DNA from: JAJDIA01 sp031555145
GTDB lineage: Bacteria; Bacteroidota; Bacteroidia; Bacteroidales; Tannerellaceae
Direction of reading: 5' to 3'
Length of the DNA stretch: 18,345 nucleotides
Assembly (NCBI GenBank): GCA_031555145.1
Contig: JAVBUR010000115.1
Coordinates: forward strand, 1 to 18,345
Under the pieces are notes generated by a model. It made no database searches and was not told the origin of the DNA. It saw only the letters and a list, made by a program, of their open reading frames with translations. The number at the start of each line of letters is the position of its first letter. Position 1 is the first letter of the stretch. Shown here piece by piece: positions 6,952-15,504 of the stretch. Made by a program: the position numbers and the translations under genes.

Positions 6952-8268
6952 ATGCTGAAAAGAATAGTCGACAGCCTGGCTTTTCGTCTGACGTTGCTCG
7001 TTGCCACTACGGTATGGGCAACCTGGCTCGCCTGTTCCGGACAATGGGGATGGCTCGTATTTGCCGTGATCTGCTGGCTGATCGCCCTCAACTTGCTGCG
7101 CCTGCTGTATCGGCGGAATGCGCAAAAGGTAGCCTTTATGTTCGACGCCATCGACAACGACGACTATGCGTTCAAGTATGCCACCAAAAGGCTCTCATCG
7201 GACGACAAGTTGGTGAACAAGTCGATGAACCGCATCACCCAGATCCTGTTCCAGGCCAAACATGCGGCCGTACAGAAAGAGAAATACTATGAGCTGATCC
7301 TGAACTCCGTCAATACCGGTGTGATCGTTCTTGACGACCGGGGAAATATATTCCAGACCAATGACGAAGCGTTGCGCCTGCTCGGCCTCAGCATTTTCAC
7401 CCATGTCAAACAGCTCCGTCGCATCGAACCGACCTTCGAAGAGTTGCTCAACGACGCTCGCCCCGGCAACAAATACCAGCTATCGCTCCAAAATGAGCGG
7501 GGCACCATACACCTGTCTATCCGCGTTTCCGAAATGACATTACAGGAGAAGCATGTCCGCATCGTAGCCATCAACGATATCAACAAGGAATTGGACGAGA
7601 AGGAAATTGACTCATGGACACGCCTCACCCGGGTACTGACCCACGAGATCATGAATGCTGTCACTCCCATTACCTCACTCAGCGATACGCTGCTGTCGAT
7701 GCACGGAGACACCAACGAAGAGATCAGCAACGGACTCGAAGTGATCAGTTCCACCGGCAAGAGCTTGTTGTCGTTTGTCGAGTCATATCGCCGCTTCACC
7801 CATATACCAACGCCTAATCCTTCGCTGTTTTACCTGGGTAAGTTTATCGACCGCATGGTCAAACTGGCGCGACACCACAATCCTTTCCCCGACATCACGA
7901 TCCAGGTAGATGTAGAGCCCGACGACCTCATTCTCTATGCCGACGAAAACCTGATCACACAGGTCATGCTCAACCTGCTCAAGAACGCCATGCAGGCCAT
8001 CGGTGGCGATCGCTCCGACGGCCTCATCCGCATCCACGCCTATTGCAACGAAGAGGAAGCCGTCATCATCGAAGTCAGCAACAACGGCCCTGCCATTCCT
8101 CCCGAGGAAGCCGAACACATCTTCGTCCCCTTCTTCACCACCAAAACCAACGGCAGCGGTGTAGGCCTTTCCGTCTCCCGCCAGATCATGCGCCTCTCCC
8201 GCGGCACCCTCACCCTCCAAAGCACCCCCGGCAGCAAACAGACCCTGTTTGTACTGACCTTTCCATAG
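6952..8268 (+). CDS. Membrane sensor histidine kinase, NtrB/NtrY-like
   Basis: This 438-residue kinase is the probable partner of the preceding regulator, whose stop is 5 bp upstream. Two closely spaced membrane helices (about 11-28 and 33-53) leave almost no periplasmic loop, so the signal may be sensed in the membrane or cytoplasm. A PAS-like segment follows (about 112-210, YELILNSVNTGVIVLDDRGN onward). The dimerisation/H-box is LTHEIMNAVTPI with phospho-acceptor His231. The ATPase domain has the N-box NLLKNAMQAI (341-350), the G1 box EVSNNGPAIP and the G2 region FFTTKTNGSGVGLSVSRQI (394-412). HEIMN and the PAS arrangement resemble NtrB/NtrY-type kinases that pair with sigma-54 regulators. 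It is the last gene of the two-gene unit; glnS begins 95 bp later with its own -7 box. Confidence 0.94.
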   Translation: MLKRIVDSLAFRLTLLVATTVWATWLACSGQWGWLVFAVICWLIALNLLRLLYRRNAQKVAFMFDAIDNDDYAFKYATKRLSSDDKLVNKSMNRITQILFQAKHAAVQKEKYYELILNSVNTGVIVLDDRGNIFQTNDEALRLLGLSIFTHVKQLRRIEPTFEELLNDARPGNKYQLSLQNERGTIHLSIRVSEMTLQEKHVRIVAINDINKELDEKEIDSWTRLTRVLTHEIMNAVTPITSLSDTLLSMHGDTNEEISNGLEVISSTGKSLLSFVESYRRFTHIPTPNPSLFYLGKFIDRMVKLARHHNPFPDITIQVDVEPDDLILYADENLITQVMLNLLKNAMQAIGGDRSDGLIRIHAYCNEEEAVIIEVSNNGPAIPPEEAEHIFVPFFTTKTNGSGVGLSVSRQIMRLSRGTLTLQSTPGSKQTLFVLTFP

Positions 8269-8322
8269 AAGGCGCTTTAAACTTTCTCCTTCCAAAAACA
8301 CTGCCAATCCAATTAAAACCAC

Positions 8323-8330
8323 TACCTTTG
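8323..8330 (+). promoter_or_regulatory. Bacteroidetes-type -7 box upstream of glnS
   Basis: TACCTTTG matches TAnnTTTG. The predicted start near 8337 gives a leader of about 27 nt before the glnS ATG at 8364. No convincing -33 TTTG is visible. This suggests glnS is transcribed separately from the two-component genes upstream. Confidence 0.55.
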
Positions 8331-8363
8331 CCCATCTTTTAGACTAAACACAGTAATTGTATC

Positions 8364-10064
8364 ATGAGCGATATCAAGACAAACGAAGAAGAGGGTAAGA
8401 AGAGCCTCAATTTTATCGAAGTATTTGTAGAGAAAGACCTGGCGGAAGGGAAAAACGGCGGCCGTATCCAAACCCGCTTCCCGCCGGAACCCAACGGTTA
8501 CCTCCACATCGGACATGCCAAGGCGATTTGCCTCGACTTCGGTATTGCCGAACAATACAACGGCATCTGCAACCTTCGTTTCGACGATACCAACCCGGTG
8601 AAGGAAGACGTGGAATACGTCGATTCCATCATGGAAGACATCAAGTGGCTCGGTTTCCATTGGAACGAAGTATATTATGCTTCGGACTACTTCCAGCAAC
8701 TGTATGACTTTGCCGTCGCCCTGATCAAGACTGACAAGGCCTACGTAGACGAACTCAGCGCCGAAGAGATCGCCCGCCAGAAGGGCACGCCGACACAAGC
8801 CGGCGAGAACAGCCCCTACCGCAACCGTCCTATTGAAGAAAGCCTCGACCTCTTCCGCCGGATGAACGAAGGCGAGTTCGAAGAAGGCCGCATGACCCTG
8901 CGCGCCAAGATCGACATGGCTTCACCCAATATGCACTTCCGCGACCCGATCATCTACCGCATCATCAAGCATCCGCATCACCGTACAGGCACGGCCTGGA
9001 AGGTATACCCGATGTACGACTTCGCCCACGGTGAGAGTGATTATTTCGAAGGCGTAACCCACTCGCTGTGTACGCTCGAATTCGAAGTGCACCGCCCGCT
9101 GTACGACTACTTCATCGACCTGCTGAAGACAGACGATTACCGTCCACGGCAGATCGAATTCAACCGCCTCAACCTCACTTACACCGTGATGAGCAAACGC
9201 AAATTGCTGCAGCTCGTCAAGGAAGGCCTGGTGAACGGATGGGACGACCCCCGTATGCCGACTATCTGCGGTTTCCGTCGTCGTGGTTACACCCCGCAGT
9301 CGATCCGCAATTTTGTCGATAAGATCGGCTATACGAAGTATGACGGCGTAGTGGATATGGCACTGCTCGAGCATGCCGTACGCGAAGACCTGAATGCCAC
9401 CGCCACCCGTGTATCCGGCGTCATCAACCCGGTGAAGCTGGTCCTCACCAACTATCCCGAAGGACAGGTGGAGATGATGGAGGCCGTCAACAACCCCGAG
9501 TGCCCGGAAAGCGGGGCACATGAGATCGCCTTCACCCGCGAACTGTATATCGAACGCGACGACTTTATGGAAGACGCTCCGAAGAACTTCTTCCGCATGG
9601 CGCCCGACAAGGAAGTACGCCTCAAAAGCGCCTATATTGTGAAATGCACCGGCTGCAAGAAGAATGCCGACGGTGAAATCGAAGAAATTTATGCCGAATG
9701 CGACTTTGCCACCAAAAGCGGTATGCCCGAAAGCGGCCGCAAGGTAAAAGGCACGTTGCACTGGGTATCTGCCTCTCATAGCGTACCGGCGGAAGTCCGC
9801 CTGTACGACCGCCTCTTTACTTCCGAAAACCCGTCGGAGGAAAAAGACAAGGACTTTAAAGAACTACTGAACCCCGATTCCCTGCAAGTACTGACAAATT
9901 GCCGCGTAGAAGCCTTCCTGAAGGAAGCCAAGCCCTACGACCATTTCCAGTTCCAGCGGATCGGCTATTTCAACATAGACCCGGACAGTACAGATAACAA
10001 GCTTGTCTTCAACCGTACCGTGTCGCTCAAAGACACTTGGAACAAGGTGAAGGACAAAGCATAA
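8364..10064 (+). CDS. glnS: Glutaminyl-tRNA synthetase
   Basis: This 566-residue class I aminoacyl-tRNA synthetase charges tRNA-Gln with glutamine in the cytoplasm. The Rossmann-fold HIGH signature is in PEPNGYLHIGHAKA (HIGH at 48-51). The KMSKS-equivalent loop reads VMSKR (275-279), the GlnRS form. DDTNPVKEDVEYVDSI and the early part RIQTRFPPEPNGYLHIGHAK follow the GlnRS rather than GluRS pattern. The C-terminal anticodon-binding beta-barrels are present, including SAYIVKC and VKGTLHWVSASH, and length is normal. CTGCKKNADGEIEEIYAEC carries three cysteines in the barrel region, a possible small metal-binding insertion. It starts its own transcript; the next gene is 22 bp downstream. Confidence 0.97.
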   Translation: MSDIKTNEEEGKKSLNFIEVFVEKDLAEGKNGGRIQTRFPPEPNGYLHIGHAKAICLDFGIAEQYNGICNLRFDDTNPVKEDVEYVDSIMEDIKWLGFHWNEVYYASDYFQQLYDFAVALIKTDKAYVDELSAEEIARQKGTPTQAGENSPYRNRPIEESLDLFRRMNEGEFEEGRMTLRAKIDMASPNMHFRDPIIYRIIKHPHHRTGTAWKVYPMYDFAHGESDYFEGVTHSLCTLEFEVHRPLYDYFIDLLKTDDYRPRQIEFNRLNLTYTVMSKRKLLQLVKEGLVNGWDDPRMPTICGFRRRGYTPQSIRNFVDKIGYTKYDGVVDMALLEHAVREDLNATATRVSGVINPVKLVLTNYPEGQVEMMEAVNNPECPESGAHEIAFTRELYIERDDFMEDAPKNFFRMAPDKEVRLKSAYIVKCTGCKKNADGEIEEIYAECDFATKSGMPESGRKVKGTLHWVSASHSVPAEVRLYDRLFTSENPSEEKDKDFKELLNPDSLQVLTNCRVEAFLKEAKPYDHFQFQRIGYFNIDPDSTDNKLVFNRTVSLKDTWNKVKDKA

Positions 10065-10086
10065 CGCTTTATCACTCAACAAACAA

Positions 10087-11346
10087 ATGAAAAAAGACGA
10101 TATCTCACGCCTGTTGGAACGGTATCTGTCGGCTCGTCTGTCGGAAAAGGAACCCTATTTCGATGCAGACGAGGTCGACGAACTGTTGAACAGTTTTGAA
10201 GATTCAGACGACTATACCTACTATGACGAAGTCCTGGAACTGGGCATGAAACTACATCCCGGCAATATGGACCTACAGATGAAATATTGCCGGCAGCTTA
10301 TCTTTAACGAGAAGTACGACGAAGCACTGGCCATGATCGACTCTTTCGGCGAAACAGACAATCCCGACCTCGATATGTTGCGCATGGAATGTTATTGTCC
10401 GCTCGGCCAGTATTTTGAGAAGGTAGTACCTTTCCTGGAAGCCAAGATCGAAGCCAGCAGCGAATTTACGGAAGGCATGTTTGAATACATCGCTACGCTA
10501 TTGAATGACCTGGACCTGCTCCCGGCAGCCGATCACCTGATCAACTGGGGACTCAAGTTATATCCCGACAACCAGATACTGAAGGACGAATATTGCTTCA
10601 CCCTGGAGTCGGAGAACAAAATACCCGAAGCCATCGCGGTCTGCAACGAACTGATCGACAAGAACCCTTTCTCGTACGATTACTGGTTTATGCTCGGGCG
10701 ACTCTATTCTCTGTCGGGCGACTACGAGAAAGCAATCGACGCCTTCGACTTCGCCCTTACCTGCGATGATTCAAGCGACGAGCTGAAGCTCCTACGCGCT
10801 TACTGCCTCTATATGAACGACAGCTTTGAAAAGGCACTCGAAGCCTACGAGGAACTGGCCGTCAACCCCGTTATCCGGAATCAGACCAAACTGCTGATGG
10901 CCGAGTGTTACATCCAACTGGATGCATACGAGAAGGCATATACTATCCTGCACGACGTCATCGAAGAGAACGATCCGGTAACCTACAAAGACTATACGAT
11001 CTATAGCAGTTATATCAAATGCTGCATCGAAACCGATCACCGGGAGGAAATAGTTGCGGTGTTGGAACAGGCCATCGAACGTTTCCCCGACAACCTCGAG
11101 TTGCTCTCCGAACTGGGCTACGACCTGGTCCTGAAAGGGGAATCGGAACTGGCCGAGATGGTGCTGGTACGCTATCGCCTCCTTTGGGAGCAATTACCCG
11201 ACAAGGAGAAAGAAAAGACGCTCGTTCCCGACTGTAAATACGACCCCAACGAGCCCATGCCCTGGGACGAACTATCCGATGAGAAACCCATTCTATCGGA
11301 AGAATTGGTGCGCGAATTCCTCAAGAACAAAGAAAATAAAAACTGA
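10087..11346 (+). CDS. Tetratricopeptide-repeat protein
   Basis: This 419-residue, strongly acidic protein has no signal peptide or membrane helix and is probably cytoplasmic. It is built of helical TPR-like repeats. Clear ones are QLIFNEKYDEALAMIDSFGE, YWFMLGRLYSLSGDYEKAIDAF (from residue 199), YCLYMNDSFEKALEAYEEL and MAECYIQLDAYEKAYTILHDV, with more degenerate repeats on either side. TPR arrays bind other proteins; no catalytic domain is visible. It lies 22 bp after glnS and its stop is one base before the ATG of the DUF368 gene, so the three are probably co-transcribed. The specific partner cannot be told from the sequence. Confidence 0.88.
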   Translation: MKKDDISRLLERYLSARLSEKEPYFDADEVDELLNSFEDSDDYTYYDEVLELGMKLHPGNMDLQMKYCRQLIFNEKYDEALAMIDSFGETDNPDLDMLRMECYCPLGQYFEKVVPFLEAKIEASSEFTEGMFEYIATLLNDLDLLPAADHLINWGLKLYPDNQILKDEYCFTLESENKIPEAIAVCNELIDKNPFSYDYWFMLGRLYSLSGDYEKAIDAFDFALTCDDSSDELKLLRAYCLYMNDSFEKALEAYEELAVNPVIRNQTKLLMAECYIQLDAYEKAYTILHDVIEENDPVTYKDYTIYSSYIKCCIETDHREEIVAVLEQAIERFPDNLELLSELGYDLVLKGESELAEMVLVRYRLLWEQLPDKEKEKTLVPDCKYDPNEPMPWDELSDEKPILSEELVREFLKNKENKN

Positions 11347-11347
11347 T

Positions 11348-12250
11348 ATGAACAGAACAGCTAAAGATTATGGCATGCTGATCCTCAAAGGCATTGGCAT
11401 GGGAGCCGCCGACGTGGTACCCGGTGTATCGGGTGGAACCATTGCCTTCATCGTAGGCATCTACGAGGAATTGATCAACTCGATCAAAAGCATTAATATG
11501 GCCAGTCTGAAGTTGCTGTTCACCGGCAAGGTCGCGACCTTCTGGAAAGCGATCAATGCCAACTTCCTGTTGGCATTGGTATCGGGGATTGCGATCAGCA
11601 TTTTCTCGTTGGCGAGGCTAATCACCTGGTTGCTGGAGACGCACCCGATACTTATCTGGTCATTCTTCTTCGGACTGGTACTGGCTTCTACCTGGTTTGT
11701 ATCCAAAGACATCAAACAATGGAACTGGAAGACGGTCGCCTTTTTCGTGGCAGGCACCGTGATTGCCTATTTCATCACTGTAGCCACCCCGGCTGAAACG
11801 CCGACCGACCTGTGGTTCATCTTCCTCTGTGGCGCCATTGCTATCTGTGCCATGATCCTGCCGGGTATATCGGGCAGCTTTATCCTGGTGCTGCTGGGTA
11901 AGTATTTCTATGTGATGGAGGCGGTAAAAACACTGGATATCGTAGTTATACTGGTATTTGTCTGCGGAGCGGCCATCGGAATCACCTCCTTCTCCCGTCT
12001 GCTATCCTACACGCTGCGCAACTATTTCGATGTAACGATCGCCACGCTGGCCGGCTTTATGCTCGGTTCTCTCAATAAGGTGTGGCCGTGGAAAGAAACG
12101 ATCGAGACCTTCGTCGACAGCCACGGCATCGTCAAACCCCTTGTCGAAGCCAATATCCTGCCCAATGCCTATGTATGGCAGGCTGTCACCTTGATGATTG
12201 TCGGCTTCTTCCTCGTCTACTTCCTCGAACGTCTGTCCGGCAAGAAGTAA
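11348..12250 (+). CDS. DUF368 membrane protein, likely polyprenyl-phosphate translocase (PopT-like)
   Basis: This 300-residue polytopic membrane protein has about eight hydrophobic segments. It has the internal duplication of the DUF368 family: MGAADVVPGVSGGTIAFIVG (18-37) is echoed by MILPGISGSFILVLLGKYF (169-187). Some family members (PopT) have been shown to help recycle undecaprenyl phosphate across the cytoplasmic membrane for cell-wall and surface-glycan synthesis; that role here is inferred by family. I chose the ATG at 11348 because it begins a typical N-terminus (MNRTAKDYGMLILKGIGMG). It also lies one base after the TPR gene's stop, whereas the longer frame to 11279 would overlap that gene by 68 bp. 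The end is convergent with the outer-membrane protein gene at 12303. Confidence 0.9.
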   Translation: MNRTAKDYGMLILKGIGMGAADVVPGVSGGTIAFIVGIYEELINSIKSINMASLKLLFTGKVATFWKAINANFLLALVSGIAISIFSLARLITWLLETHPILIWSFFFGLVLASTWFVSKDIKQWNWKTVAFFVAGTVIAYFITVATPAETPTDLWFIFLCGAIAICAMILPGISGSFILVLLGKYFYVMEAVKTLDIVVILVFVCGAAIGITSFSRLLSYTLRNYFDVTIATLAGFMLGSLNKVWPWKETIETFVDSHGIVKPLVEANILPNAYVWQAVTLMIVGFFLVYFLERLSGKK

Positions 12251-12302
12251 AAAAAACATCATCGTCTTTTTTCGGACTGTTTATCAGGAAGAACAAGAAG
12301 GA

Positions 12303-14654
12303 TCAGAACGGATAGCCGACAGCGAAATGCCAGGCGAAGTTACTGCCGAAGTTCGGGTTGGTAATGGCCCAACGCCGGGAGCCGGTCTCCTGCGGGTTAT
12401 AAGCTTTGAAGCCGGTATCGAAGCGGAGCAGGAAGAAGTCGAAGTCGAGGCGTAGACCCAGACCGTAGGAGACGGCAATTTCCTTGTAGAAACGGGAGAA
12501 GTCGAAGTTCCCTCCGGGCTTTTCAGCATAGGGACGGATCGTCCATATATTACCGGCATCGATATAGGTAGCGACTTCGAATTTCCAGAACAGTTTCGTA
12601 CGGTATTCCACATTGGCATCCAACCGGATATCGCCCGTGCGAAGGGCAAAGGAGGTAGAGTCGGTCACCTGCATGCTACCCGGCCCAAGCGAACGAACCG
12701 ACCAACCGCGCACGCTATTCGCCCCTCCGGAGAAATACTGCCGTTCGAACGGCAACCGTTTGGCATTGCCATAGGGAACGCCGACCCCCATACCGAGGTG
12801 AAGAGCCAACTTGTTGCGGTTGTCGAGTACGATCCCTTTGCTCAGGTCGATATCTGTCTTTATAAACTGGGCATAGTTGATACCGAACACTTTATACAAT
12901 CCATTCTCGTCTTTCTCTGCATCGAAGAGGTTGGAAAGACCATACAACAGGTTACCCGCCAGTTCGAGTGACACGCGCAGCGAGTGCGAATTGCGTTGGC
13001 GATGCAACGGACTGTAGTTATTGTACGAATAGGTATAGCCCGCTCCCATGATAAACTGCTCCGTATAATTATATAGCACAATAGCAGGGGGCAACTGGCT
13101 GATAAAGGCCTGATCCAACCGAGGCAAATAGACATAATCCACGTCGAGCAGCTTGAACGTATGCCGGGCCTGCATATTACTCCGGTCTTGCCAGATATAG
13201 CCCCATCCGCCGGAGACGATCGCACGCTCGTATTCGGGGCGACGCTGGCGGTTGTAACTCAGTTTCAGTTCGGTAGATGCACGTAGTTTACGCGCAAACG
13301 AATGACGGACAAAGGGGAACAGAAACCGGGGAAACAAGATCGACGCATCTCCCCCTAACTCCCAATAGCCATCCACACCGGGATAACCGGACAAGGCTTC
13401 GTACGCGCCACGGACACGCGCCGTAAACGTCTCCGACCCCTTGAACAGGTTGCGGTGCTGATAGTTGACGCTGGCAGCAGCGCCAAAGTCGCCATCCGAG
13501 TTCGTCCCTTCCAGGTCGAAGCCCACGCTCTGCCATTTGGCGGGCGAGGTGAGGATGGTGCAGTTGAGCTTCATCGTATCGTTTTCTTCCACTTCCGTAA
13601 AGCGGATGTTGACATTCTTCAGGGCTTTGAGGGAGGAAAAGGACGAATAGGTCTGTTCCACGTTCCGTTCATTGTAGAGTTGACCGGAGGAGAGATACGT
13701 ATTTTTTCGCAATACGCCGGGACGGACGGTGCGGCCGTTCTTGCCGTAGATGATCCGTATGTCGCGGCTTTGCACCGTATCGGTCGGAGCGAATGTTTCG
13801 TCATCGCCAGACAGGCCGAGGGTATTGTAGTCGGTCAATACGGTGATATCTTTGATGTAATATTGGCGGTGGAGGGTATCGGCCAGCGTGCCGTCAGGGC
13901 GTTGCATACGGAAAGGACGAAGTTCCATATCGACGTCCACCTGGTAACTATTCAGGGCGCTGTCGGCCTCATAAGAAAGGTTCTCGCGATTAAAAGCATA
14001 GTATCCCCGGCGACGCAAGAGGGAGGTAACACGCTGGCGTTCTTCGTCGAGGATGTCACGATCGAAAAGCCCCCCCTCCTTCACCAGCGGGGTAAAGCCT
14101 TCGGGAGCGGTCAGGAAAGAGGCGGCAATGGGGTTACGGCGAGGCGGTTGCAAGTGGGCGATGCTGTCGATCCGGTTGTCGTCCAGATTGATGGCGTAAT
14201 CGCGTATCCGATAGGGCTCATTCGAGGTGACATGGTAGGTGACGGCTGTCTTTTTCCGGCTGAGGGTGTCAATGCTGGCGTCTACCTCGGCATGGATATA
14301 GCCTTTATTGAACAGGAAGCGTTCGAGTTCCGTCACGGACTGATCCACCAGGTCGGTGTCCAGGATGACCGGCGCCTCTCCCATCCGTCGCAACTGCTTG
14401 TTCACCCAACTGTTCTCATTCTTCCCCGACCAGTTATACACATACAACTGCCACTTCATCAATCCGAAAGCCTTGAAGTTGGGCGACTGGCGGACATACG
14501 AACGGAGTTCACCCTCATTATAGTCTTTGTTATCCGAATCAATCTTCACCTTGTCGAGCAGGTATTCCCCTTCGCCGACAAATTTTGTCGTACTACAGGC
14601 ACCCGTCAACAAAGCGCAAACCATTATATATCCTATTTGCCGAATTCCTTTCAT
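12303..14654 (-). CDS. TamA/BamA-family outer membrane protein with lipoprotein signal (TamL-like)
   Basis: This 783-residue Omp85-superfamily protein has a lipoprotein signal with lipobox LTGAC (Cys20), so it should be lipidated at the N-terminus. After this come POTRA-like repeats (about 30-350, including YLLDKVKIDSDNKDYNEGELRSYV and a later NTYLSSGQLYNERNVEQTYSSF). The C-terminal half is a 16-strand-type barrel with the conserved VRGW motif at 648-651 and a terminal phenylalanine, as expected for an outer-membrane barrel. Canonical BamA and TamA are not lipoproteins; a lipidated TamA variant (TamL) is known in Bacteroidetes, which is the closest label. Expected role: insertion of barrel proteins or envelope homeostasis. 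No tamB-like gene is adjacent in this window. It is transcribed leftward, probably as a single gene, from a -7 box at 14674-14681. Confidence 0.88.
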   Translation of the reverse strand: MKGIRQIGYIMVCALLTGACSTTKFVGEGEYLLDKVKIDSDNKDYNEGELRSYVRQSPNFKAFGLMKWQLYVYNWSGKNENSWVNKQLRRMGEAPVILDTDLVDQSVTELERFLFNKGYIHAEVDASIDTLSRKKTAVTYHVTSNEPYRIRDYAINLDDNRIDSIAHLQPPRRNPIAASFLTAPEGFTPLVKEGGLFDRDILDEERQRVTSLLRRRGYYAFNRENLSYEADSALNSYQVDVDMELRPFRMQRPDGTLADTLHRQYYIKDITVLTDYNTLGLSGDDETFAPTDTVQSRDIRIIYGKNGRTVRPGVLRKNTYLSSGQLYNERNVEQTYSSFSSLKALKNVNIRFTEVEENDTMKLNCTILTSPAKWQSVGFDLEGTNSDGDFGAAASVNYQHRNLFKGSETFTARVRGAYEALSGYPGVDGYWELGGDASILFPRFLFPFVRHSFARKLRASTELKLSYNRQRRPEYERAIVSGGWGYIWQDRSNMQARHTFKLLDVDYVYLPRLDQAFISQLPPAIVLYNYTEQFIMGAGYTYSYNNYSPLHRQRNSHSLRVSLELAGNLLYGLSNLFDAEKDENGLYKVFGINYAQFIKTDIDLSKGIVLDNRNKLALHLGMGVGVPYGNAKRLPFERQYFSGGANSVRGWSVRSLGPGSMQVTDSTSFALRTGDIRLDANVEYRTKLFWKFEVATYIDAGNIWTIRPYAEKPGGNFDFSRFYKEIAVSYGLGLRLDFDFFLLRFDTGFKAYNPQETGSRRWAITNPNFGSNFAWHFAVGYPF

Positions 14655-14673
14655 CCCTCGTCTTTACGAGACG

Positions 14674-14681
14674 CAAATGTA
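14674..14681 (-). promoter_or_regulatory. Bacteroidetes-type -7 box for the TamL-like gene
   Basis: On the minus strand TACATTTG matches TAnnTTTG, 19 bp before the ATG, giving a predicted leader of only about 12 nt. No clear -33 TTTG is present. A CGTCT-N5-AGACG inverted repeat (14659-14673) covers the predicted start site and could be an operator. Confidence 0.55.
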
Positions 14682-14735
14682 GGGAAAAATAGTTGAAATT
14701 ATTGTCTCATAAGGGATTCTAAACGAAATGATTTA

Positions 14736-14743
14736 TATCTTTG
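14736..14743 (+). promoter_or_regulatory. Bacteroidetes-type -7 box that decides the start of the next gene
   Basis: TATCTTTG matches TAnnTTTG and predicts transcription starting near 14750. An ATG at 14728 lies upstream of this and so would not be in the message. The ATG at 14785 is about 35 nt into the transcript and is the better start. No clear -33 TTTG is visible. Confidence 0.55.
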
Positions 14744-14784
14744 TAATTGATTCGACTATATTTATTGCAGAAACCAACATCGCC

Positions 14785-15504
14785 ATGGAAGAAGTTTTCA
14801 GTATTATGGAACAGCACTTTGGACTGACAGTAGCAGCCGCTGTGTTTTTGGTGCTTGCTATTTTGGCCGGCATTGCATATCTCGCCTGGAAGGCGGGAGA
14901 AATAAGGGCCAAATTAACTACATACGATGCCAACAAATGCGTAAACCACGACGCCCGCCTGCTCGCCAGGGAAACCCAACACAACGATCTGCAATCCTCC
15001 TACAACCGGACAAGGGAGGAATTCGACGGGCATATGATCAAGCATGAAGATTTCGCGTCGTCCGTAGCGGAATTACGAAGTGCGGTTGACGCCATGAGAA
15101 GATTAACGGATCTCTTGTTTACCAACAAAATAACGTCTGAATTCACCAAATCGCAAAGCCCGGTAACGATTTCTCCGGAAGGAGATCAAATCATAAAAAG
15201 CCTTGGATTGCATGAAATGATAGACAAAAAATGGGCAGACCTAAGCCACCTGATAACAGAGAAAGCTGGGACAGCCTCGCCCTATGATATCCAGCAATTC
15301 TGCATTACGCAATCCATGCTGTATCCTGAATTATTCTTATGTGAAGAAGACCTGATCCGAATCAAAGAGGAAGCCTATCATACAGGACGAACTATCAACC
15401 CATACATGAACCTGATCGGCGTAATGGTAAGAGATAAATACTTCATCGAACACCACATCAACATTGCCGATATAGACAAACACGATCCAACAAAAAAATG
15501 CTAA
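14785..15504 (+). CDS. Membrane-anchored coiled-coil protein of unknown function
   Basis: I do not recognise this 239-residue protein as a named family. It has one N-terminal membrane helix (about 12-36) and then a charged, probably coiled-coil stretch (about 37-115). A globular C-terminal part opens with SQSPVTISPEGDQIIKSLGL (123-142). A segment of the form SPxxLTxxG after a membrane helix and coiled coil occurs in several uncharacterised bacterial proteins; the similarity is a visual impression only. The C-terminal part is mixed helical with DIQQFCITQSMLYPELF and TGRTINPYMNLIGVMVRDKYF. The start at 14785 follows from the -7 box at 14736-14743; a frame from 14728 is also open. Its last 7 bases overlap the RNA methyltransferase gene, so the two are probably translated from one message. 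It looks more A+T-rich than its neighbours, so later insertion is possible. Confidence 0.75.
   Translation: MEEVFSIMEQHFGLTVAAAVFLVLAILAGIAYLAWKAGEIRAKLTTYDANKCVNHDARLLARETQHNDLQSSYNRTREEFDGHMIKHEDFASSVAELRSAVDAMRRLTDLLFTNKITSEFTKSQSPVTISPEGDQIIKSLGLHEMIDKKWADLSHLITEKAGTASPYDIQQFCITQSMLYPELFLCEEDLIRIKEEAYHTGRTINPYMNLIGVMVRDKYFIEHHINIADIDKHDPTKKC

Noticed and set aside
10055..10070. AAAGC...GCTTT hairpin after glnS as a terminator
   Set aside because: The stem is only about 5 bp and overlaps the stop codon, there is no T-tract, and the next gene is 22 bp away, which suggests read-through.
11279..11347. Longer N-terminus for the DUF368 protein
   Set aside because: It would overlap the end of the TPR gene in another frame and adds a polar, basic, non-family-like extension; the ATG at 11348 fits family and spacing.
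12251..12302. Bidirectional terminator between the two convergent genes
   Set aside because: The 52 bp hold A- and T-runs but I could find no stem longer than about 5 bp.
14659..14673. CGTCT-N5-AGACG hairpin as an RNA leader element of the TamL-like gene
   Set aside because: The predicted start of transcription falls inside it, so it would not be wholly transcribed; it is noted only as a possible operator.
13455..14696. 413-codon open frame on the plus strand
   Set aside because: It is antisense to the TamL-like gene, which has a coherent signal peptide, POTRA region, VRGW motif and C-terminal Phe.
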